Notes under the pieces: generated by a model | What the model was told of the DNA's origin: nothing | Seen by the model: only the letters and a program-made list of their open reading frames with translations | Databases searched by the model: none | Translations under genes and position numbers: made by a program | Source: Zygaena filipendulae | Taxonomy: Eukaryota > Arthropoda > Insecta > Lepidoptera > Zygaenidae | Length of the DNA: 64,000 bases | Reading direction: 5' to 3' | NCBI GenBank assembly: GCA_907165275.2 | Contig: OU015674.1 | Coordinates: 1,860,001 to 1,924,000, forward strand | Shown here: positions 56,945-64,000 of the stretch, one piece after another | Layout: each line of letters opens with the position of its first letter | How positions within the stretch are numbered: position 1 is the stretch's first letter

Positions 56945-57175
56945 TGAGATAGTCCCCCGCACTTTCACCCACGTCCGCATCGGAATTCCCGCAGGAACCC
57001 TTTATATCAAGATGAAGGTACCTTAAGTCCTATTCCAATTATTCGTATACCTACATCAATTAGCTATTTCCTCTGCGGTCTCACCAGTATAAACTACGGT
57101 ATTCCCGCAGAATCTCTTTATAATGTGACAAAAGTATCCTATATTAATGCTACTACTGTAGCTTTCTATGAGTAA
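56945..57175 (-). mobile_element. Helitron-like remnants, degraded
   Basis: GTCCCCCGCACTTTCACCCA then TCGGAATTCCCGCAGGAACC, and a second piece TTTCCTCTGCGGTCTCACC with TATTCCCGCAGAATCTC, the reverse of the 3' block twice. Confidence 0.5.
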
Positions 57176-59480
57176 AATAGTTTCTAGAATGGGTGTAGTA
57201 GTTCCACAGAACTCCCCCTACATCCAAACTTACAAAACCGGCTTGATAATATTAATGTAGACAAATTGTTGGATTGATTTGAAACGTCAACATGTCTGTG
57301 CCATGACTGTGTGTTTGATGATGACCAGTAAACCCAGAAAAAACCATAGCCGAACACCTCCTTTTTGGAAGTCGTCAAAAAGAACCCTGATGCATCTGAC
57401 ACTGCTCCGTGATCTGACACGATCAGTTCTTAGTGTTATGCTTTTTCTTTAAACATTTTTGTAGCAGATTTCAAAAAAGCTTCAAAAATGTTCGTGTTTT
57501 ACATAAATGAACACTTTAAGAACTAAATAATTGCTAACCCTACTTTGATGGTCTCAGTATTATAAATATTATTCATACAAGTGGAGCTATGTGTTTATAT
57601 CATATAAGAACATACATAGTTGCTAAACTATTCGCTTGGATACGGTATGCTCCCACAAAATTACAACCACCATGGGTCCAAAAACTACAATATTGTCTAT
57701 AAAAATTCCTCAAATACACTGAATTTAGATTTGTCTTTCTTTCTTTTTATGTTGTCCTTGTGTGCATTAATTGTTAAATAAATAAATAAAAAGCCATTAA
57801 TGAAGAGTAGTAGGTATAAACTCCCGCACATAACCGATTATTATTATTTGCATCTAAGTAACCTTTTAACTGCCTACACTTTTTTACTAGCAAGTAGTGA
57901 CGTCAACAAATCTTTATGAAGGGTTGCCACTTGCCAAAGATTTAGTTTTCTCTGTGAACTTTTTCGTGTCAATAATCAGTAGGTATAAATAGTTTCTTCC
58001 ACATCCCCATTGAAGTTTTTTTGATCACATAACAAGTAGTGACGCAAGGGTTTGACAACAATGGTATTGATTTTTTTTTCTTCTACATGAAATCCACCTG
58101 TTTTGGATCCGGAAATGCATTTCGTGATTCGAGATTTGAAAGGGTTAAGAAAATCTATTCTATTCATATATTCATAATATGTAGTTGAAATGCAAATTCC
58201 AGTTCAGGTGCGACGGAAACTTCTTTATCTAACAACAAGTAACAGGTTGTGGGAGAATTCAAAAGTGATTTAAATCCTATTTACTTGTATGTTAATATTA
58301 ACTCTTTAATTATGATTAATAATTTCAAAATAGAATCTTAATTATTAAGACTTGGTGTTAGATGTAGTCACTTTTCGTAGACAACTGCTTGATTTCTTTG
58401 CCCTCCAGTGTTCTTAATTTTATGTTATACGTATCTCATGAAATCAAATGTCCAAATTGATTTCTTAGCTTAAAGACAAGCATTAAACAAGCTTTAAAAA
58501 ATAAAGTTCTTTTCTTCAAATTCTTAATAATACTTAGTAAAGTTAAAGGTGTTTGGTATCAGGAAACATGGACTAATGTCATTATGCTTTATTGGACTGT
58601 TAGTCTCAACAATTCGACTTCTAAACTTCTACATGGACTCAATTTTTGCATTGTTGTTGTCTACAGTTACAAATCATCATTACTCTTCTTTCAGTGAACC
58701 GATTACGACGAAACAAAGCGTATGTTCTATGATAGCGAATGAACACTACTACTTAATTCCTTTTAGTGGTTTTTGCCGAGATACTTGTGCAAACATACAG
58801 ATAACAGATCAAATTGAAGAAATCGTTGTAATAGGTTCTTTAAGTATTAAGACCAAATTTTTTTAAATAAATATCTTCAATCTTCTTTATTATCTCTACT
58901 AATTAATAATTTATTTAGATGAACTATTCCAAACCAGGTTTTACCATAACCATAACGATATACGAAGTAAGACATGCAATTTTCATGAGCACATAACATA
59001 ATGATACCTAAATCTACGATCCAATTACGCAATTAAATAATAATATTAAAAAAATTAAATCTAACAAACCAATTTTCTGTTTCTATCATCGGAGAACCTG
59101 TATTTTGGTAAGAGCATGCCACTATGATCACGACCCATATCATCATCGTATCCACCAATAAACATTAGCTAAGTGTCGATGGAGAAACAATAAACCGAGT
59201 TTTGTCGTACACTGCCGCTTACAAGACAAGTGGACGTGACTTAGATGCAACAAAACGAGCGAAGGATGTTGTATTGGAATTTGTAGTCAGCTGAACCATG
59301 TATTATAGTGCGGAATGCTCTTAGCTCCATGTGCTCAGTCATCCATCTTAGCAATGCTCAAACCGGATCCTGTCTTCAAACACGTTTGTAGACGAAAACT
59401 CATTTAAAAAAAATAGTAACATTATTGCAACTGACACTCCGAAATACGTCTGGAAAGGATTTATAATATAAAAAACTGCT
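57176..59480. other. No supported gene; repeat scraps
   Basis: 57345-57380 holds the inverse of the ACCGACTTCCAAAAAGGAGG motif. An open frame at 58549-58866 with a GTG start (one possible membrane segment, later CRDTCAN) has no recognised family and may be chance. 59040-59480 is GC-richer unique sequence. Confidence 0.35.
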
Positions 59481-59482
59481 GG

Positions 59483-59691
59483 CTGGCTGTTTTGCGCAAT
59501 TTCATCCACGTTGATTTCGGAGTTCCCGCGAAAATTTGAAGATTAAAACTATATTATATACCTGCCCTATGTCCTTTTCTGCAGTTCAGATAACGTGTGG
59601 AAATAAACAATTTTATGATGATTAGTTTAGTAAAAGCGTTAAAAGGTAACAGACAGACAGAGTAACTTTCGCATTTATAATTTTAGTATGG
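59483..59691 (-). mobile_element. Helitron-like element
   Basis: Plus strand GGCTGTTTTGCGCAATTTCA, GATTTCGGAGTTCCCGCGAA and CTATGTCCTTTTCTGCAG, ending TCGCATTTATAATTTTAGTA: the reverse of the unit, with a decayed CTAG. Confidence 0.65.
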
Positions 59692-60735
59692 ATTAGAGTT
59701 ACTTTTTTGGGGACTCCTAATATGGCATAACTATTACATAACACAACCTAATCGTGTTTTTGCATTCGTTCTAAGATAGGTAATTACAAAAATCCGATTT
59801 TCAATCTTTTTTCGATTTCTACTACTTAATATTATGTAACTATATAGATATATAAAAAAATATTAACATGTATTTCCGGCGCAAGTAATGCTTTTTTGTA
59901 TAAGAAGCTTTAAAAATGAAAGTGGCTTTTTTGTTTTGTATTTTTAAAATAGATTTCTCCTACTAGTGCAAGTGCTACTAATAAAAAGTTTAAAAAATAA
60001 AAGGAAGCCGACGGTTTCTCTTTTTGAAGTTAAATAAAAACGAGCTGCAATCAGTTTTTTTTTAACTTTCCCTTTTTAGCAATAAACCTATTAATATTGT
60101 TTTCATAAAGTATCTACAGTAAAAAAATCTTAAAAAAGCCTCCTTCGGCTACCGTCTCTAAACATGTGTAGGGGAGGCCAAGTTACTCCGGTCATTCAAA
60201 ACTTGACAAAGAATAAAAGGGTAGTGGTTTTTCTCTAGATCTCAATGTTTGCGCCATAGACAATGCATATGGCTGCTTTGATAAAGAAAAAAAAAACAAA
60301 GCATCTACTATAAATACACCTGGTTTGATGTATTTCTTTTTTTCATTTTATAGATCACCATATTTATTATAATCAAATAAAGTTCCTACTTCCTGTCGGA
60401 AATTCGTGGGCGCCATAATTTCTATTATGCTTTTTTTAGTTTATATCTGATGATACTACAAAAAACTTAACGAAAAAAATTATTTCTGTCACGCAATATT
60501 GAGTACTAGTTCATTTGTAATAGGGAAGTTTTGAATTTATCGAATCGAGAATTGACTTTTTCGTCAAAGATTGAGGTTTTATTGTGGCAATGTGTTCTGA
60601 GTGGGAGCATTTTTTATGCACTGTTTGTTCAGAACAGATTGTTCTTATGCAGATGTTATAATATTATAATAAAACGTTATACCTAATAGAGATAAATGCG
60701 TAACGTGAAAATTGCGAAACGTTACGTAGTACTTA
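59692..60735. other. Nothing recognised
   Basis: AT-rich intergenic or intronic sequence without a supported gene or repeat. Confidence 0.45.
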
Positions 60736-60737
60736 AA

Positions 60738-61116
60738 ATAGTATAAAACAAAGTCACCACCTCTGTGTTTGTGTCCGCAGTCCTTTTAAACTAAGCAACG
60801 GATTTTGAATCTTTTTTACAATTATTTACAAAATTTCTTCCTAGGTTTGCTTATATTAAATGTTTGAGTTATTGAGTAGATAAACATATAGATCAACTCT
60901 TTACTGAACACCACAATATTAAGAAAAATACTTTTATAACAACCACAGGCGGTATTATCGCTCATAGCGATGTCTTCAGACAACCTTAGGGAGCAGAGGA
61001 AAAATTGCAAGTAATTTACGTAGGTATTCGAATTTTGGGTAGTTTTCGTTCTGATAAAAATAGGTTATGGGGAAATTCCAAAATTATTACGGGTGAAGCC
61101 GCGGGGGCAACAGCTA
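60738..61116 (+). mobile_element. Helitron-like element interrupted by a LINE fragment
   Basis: The start is TATAAAACAAAGTCACCACC and the end ATTACGGGTGAAGCCGCGGG...CAGCTAG. Between them 60930-61010 (GGCGGTATTATCGCTCATAG, GATGTCTTCAGACAACC) matches the LINE 3' region at 36371-36545. Confidence 0.55.
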
Positions 61117-61195
61117 GTCAGTAATATATTATGAAATTTATCTTTTCCAAAAATCTGTGCAAGTGTTCATATTCAATTAACTGTCTCACAGTGCT

Positions 61196-61745
61196 TACAA
61201 ATCTCGAGTCAGATCGGAGAATGGATCCGCAGTCCATCCATCGCGCAGCATGACGCCGCGCCGTCAGTCTTAAAATCGTCCCTTATTTTTTTCATCATCC
61301 CCCAAAATGTTAAAGTTTCTTTACCTGCCACCATTATCTCCGTACCATAACCGCTTAGAACCACGATCGTTGCCATCTCAATTTCAACTCTATCGATTGA
61401 TAACATAGAAACTAAAACAGTTTAGTCCCCGTCAGCTCTTAGTACACACGTACATAAGTCAACATCTGCAACATCTTGTATTGCATCCCTTAAAACTAAT
61501 GACTTACTGAAATTAATATTATACATGGGATTTCTTACTGTTGTGCCGAGGTTTCAAGGTTCATTTTCGCATTGCGGCTTTGGTTTTTAAGACTTTTTAA
61601 AAGTCGGGGAGAGATTAAGAATTTGTATAGAATTTTGCTACGGCGCATACGAAAATGTGCGTTTCCCGTATTTCTGGAATTTATTAGGATCGGTGACTGA
61701 GCATCGTCGCGTCCTGCGGCGCCGGCTTTAGTCTTAACCATTTAA
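61196..61745 (-). other. GC-richer block, possible retroelement remnant
   Basis: The minus frame 61209-61406 includes SGYGTEIMVAGKETLTFWGM, which faintly recalls a LINE endonuclease (Y.PTE....FW..L). A second frame at 61535-61741 is Arg/Lys-rich. Both assignments are weak. Confidence 0.25.
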
Positions 61746-62160
61746 AGGACTAAACAATAACTTCAGTGCATTTTTAATACGAACAACAGATGCTACACAA
61801 TGTGGCATGACCGTAACTTTTAAAATTGACTAGTTGTATACAAAATTATAAGAATTCGTACTAAAACAATGACAATCCAAACTGACACCATTGAAGAAAA
61901 TGTAGTACGTTAGTATACCTACTTCATTAACTGACACACGTAACAATCCTTCTCAGTTCCACTGAGTTACTACTACGCTATTAATATTAGTTCAAGGCTC
62001 ATTTCAAGAAAATCAGCTTATAAATGCTAGCTTACAAACTAGCTTAGAAAAAATTCTCTGTTTTGTAGAATAAAAATAACAATGAATTACTTGATATTCA
62101 AATCCCTTTATTTTAAAATAACACAAAGTTTAAAGCAGAACAAATCTGGTGTATCATCCA
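61746..62160. other. Nothing recognised
   Basis: AT-rich sequence without a supported gene. Confidence 0.45.
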
Positions 62161-62174
62161 TACTAATCCATAGG

Positions 62175-62434
62175 TACCAATATTATAAATAAAGTAACTA
62201 TGATTCTGTCTGTTAAATTATCATAATCATCATAAAATTTTGCATGCATGTTGTCAGGAGTACAGAAAAGGACGTCAGTAAACTAAATTTTATCCCGGAA
62301 TTCCCGCGGGAACTTCGGAATTAAGGCGACTGAAACTGGATGAAATTTCGCATACATGCACATAGATAAATTTATGCCGAGATTCCCGCAGGAACTCCGA
62401 ATTTAAAGCAATTTAAACCGCGAGAAGCAGCTAG
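62175..62434 (+). mobile_element. Helitron-like element with internal duplication
   Basis: TCCATAGGTACCAATATTAT begins it; TTATCCCGGAATTCCCGCGG and later a second AGATTCCCGCAGGAACTCCG occur before GCGAGAAGCAGCTAG, so the 3' block is present twice. Confidence 0.6.
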
Positions 62435-62759
62435 CACTTCATAGTTGAGATCCCGTGCCATTCATTGCATAACAACAGCAACACCTGAGTGACTACAAAG
62501 AAAAAACATCACCCTCTTTTTTCCAGTAAAAAGAAGTTTTTATCCCCAAGAAAAAAAATCTCCCACGATTAAATAGGCAATGTACTTTTTTCTTTACAAT
62601 CCAAGTGCATTTGTGATTTTGTCTGCGCAATTTTTATACCTATTGATTGGGCATTGTTAGTTTGTCATAAGTTTTTTGAGATTCTTTCACTAAATGTAAT
62701 GTTACTTGGAAAAATATAACTCGATGCTTTATTATATAATACTATCAAGAAAAACAAAA

Positions 62760-62890
62760 TGGTTTGTTTTTTAGTTAAATTTTTAGGTCAATGAAGTGAA
62801 GAATGATCTATGCACTAGTTTCATTGACAAATCATTGAATTATGTCTGTATTTATTGCTTGGTTTGCGAAATGTACAAAAAATTACTAAC
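62760..62890 (+). repeat. Direct repeat, left copy
   Basis: GGTTTGTTTTTTAGTTAAAT, AGGTCAATGAAGTGAAGAAT and TTTCATTGACAAATCATTGA recur at 63131-63250 with small differences. Confidence 0.85.
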
Positions 62891-62904
62891 TTATCTGTAA
62901 CTGA

Positions 62905-63080
62905 CAAGGTATTCTCCGCGGTTTCTCCCGCCTTATTTTCGGACATCCCGCGGGAATTCCGGGAAAAAACTACCCTATGTCCTTTTATGTAGGTACCCCC
63001 TGACAACGTTTGTACAAAATTTTATGCTGATCGGTGGGCGAGCGTTACCAATAAACAAACATACATTCGAATTTTGTAAT
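62905..63080 (-). mobile_element. Helitron-like element
   Basis: Plus strand TTCTCCGCGGTTTCTCCCGC, GACATCCCGCGGGAATTCCG and TACCCTATGTCCTTTTATGT: the reverse of the unit, lying between the two direct repeats. Confidence 0.65.
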
Positions 63081-63130
63081 ATGTAGTACGGTTACCTACC
63101 TAGGTATGGGGAAAAAATGCAAAAAAAGTG

Positions 63131-63250
63131 GTTTGTTTTTTAGTAAATTTTTAGGTCAATGAAGTGAACAATGCAGTAGTTTCATTGACAAATTATTTGA
63201 TTATGTCTATATTTATTATTTGGTTTGCGTAATGTACAAAAACTCTAACT
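63131..63250 (+). repeat. Direct repeat, right copy
   Basis: GGTTTGTTTTTTAGTAAATT, AGGTCAATGAAGTGAACAAT and TTTCATTGACAAATTATTTG match the left copy at 62760, which starts 371 bp earlier. Confidence 0.85.
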
Positions 63251-63261
63251 TGAAACAATCA

Positions 63262-63420
63262 CCGCCGCACTCAGAGTCGATTTAATGGTTACTTAACTGA
63301 TTTTAAGTAAGGATTAAAAAAAATTCACTCTCAGAGACAGTTAATCCTCGATTAATCACGTTTAATGATGATTAACTTTAAGTGACGGCTGACCCTTACT
63401 TAAGAGTTAATTGGAGATTT
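63262..63420 (+). mobile_element. MITE-D / Harbinger left terminus
   Basis: CCGCCGCACTCAGAGTCGAT then TTACTTAACTGATTTTAAGT matches the left terminus of the MITE at 21418. Further in, CTCTCAGAGACAGTTAATCC has no counterpart in the MITE. It lies about 300 bp upstream of a Harbinger transposase remnant in the same orientation. Confidence 0.6.
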
Positions 63421-63564
63421 TTGACATTTAAAAGTAAGGTTATGTTTGTTTTTGTTATTAAAATTTCAAAACCAAAGTTGGATTTTTTAAACTTTTAGGG
63501 CGTCGATCACGTCACAGTATTTAGCAAAGCATGTCTGACCTAGAAGATTTTATTGAGTTTACGA

Positions 63565-63830
63565 ATTGCTGGACTTCCAGGTGTCATGTGGTACACATAT
63601 TAAAATAAGAAGTCCTGGTGGAATATCATAGAAGAGAATGGTTTTCTTTTAATGTTCAGGCAGTAAACAGACCCGAATTTGGATTTTTTAAAGTTGTAGC
63701 TCGATGGCCTGGCGGAACTCATGATAGTTTTATTCAAATTATAGTAGTGCACTGAAACAGGACGCCTTGATTCAGGACTCAGGTGAGTTGCAAGGTATAC
63801 TATGGGTATACTGCTTGGTGAGTGATTATG
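63565..63830 (+). pseudogene. PIF/Harbinger (HARBI1-like) transposase remnant
   Basis: Pieces in different frames read CGTHIKIRSPGG (the DGTH segment of the catalytic core, with its Asp lost). Then NVQAVNRPEFGFFKVVARWP and GGTHDSFIQI follow, equal to the N.Q.V.......V.A.WPG..HDS motif with the second acidic residue kept. Then comes SGELQGI. Frameshifts and deletions between the pieces, and the near absence of an N-terminal domain, show a dead copy. It may continue past 64000. Confidence 0.7.
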
Positions 63831-64000
63831 CAGTAGGTAAATGATGTGCGTTTAACACCATTCTTGTCCTAATTCAAACAGTCAAGAAAAGTACAATAAA
63901 AGCCATATCAAAAAGAAAAATACTTTTGAGTTTTTGGTATTTGGAAAAGGAAGTTTCCATATCTTCAAGTGGGTATGAGTATCAAATTAGACACAGTTGT

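Overview
This window looks like lepidopteran (moth or butterfly) nuclear DNA. The evidence is an AT-rich background, spliced animal genes with GT-AG introns, a conserved insect-type filamin C-terminus, and a dense load of repeats of a kind typical of Lepidoptera. The most abundant repeat is a ~190 bp element that starts TC, ends CAGCTAG and carries the motif GCGGGTGAAACCGCGG; it matches the description of short non-autonomous Helitron-like elements. About 30 copies or pieces are visible.

Layout. Bases 1-181 hold the frameshifted C-terminal end of a Tc1-type transposase. From 765 to 7046 (+) lie the last six coding exons of filamin (cheerio): the end of one Ig repeat, two full Ig repeats, the hinge and the terminal dimerisation repeat. 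All junctions are in phase and a normal stop follows. The 3.8 kb intron 956-4759 is largely transposon sequence, including nested copies. The filamin 3' UTR probably runs to about 8780 and contains five degenerate ~30 bp repeats.

On the minus strand, 13761-14777 is the terminal exon of a C2H2 zinc-finger transcription factor of the rotund/squeeze/LIN-29 family (five complete fingers plus a half finger). A phase-compatible minus-strand exon at 51167-51577 is a good candidate for its N-terminal coding exon, which would make an intron of about 36 kb. A CpG-rich block at 53990-54960 may be its promoter. The two genes converge tail to tail around 8.8-13.7 kb.

The large intron and the right-hand 9 kb hold many mobile-element families: Helitron-like units, four miniature inverted-repeat families (A-D), tRNA-derived SINEs, non-LTR retrotransposon fragments and a decayed PIF/Harbinger transposase at the right edge. 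Several long perfect or near-perfect hairpins are present, and so are candidate conserved noncoding islands. One orphan plus-strand terminal exon (42022-42167) may mark an unrecognised nested gene.

The observations I rate highest are: a MITE family whose four copies all keep two TGACGTCA sites; a Harbinger MITE family that shares its terminus with a transposase-bearing copy at the window edge; a 60 bp-arm hairpin at 36875-37008; a LINE with a 39 bp perfect 5' fold-back; and repeated insertion of one MITE next to or inside Helitron-like units. I see no operons, CRISPR arrays or bacterial features. Everything was read by eye; similarity claims rest on remembered family motifs and no database search was run.
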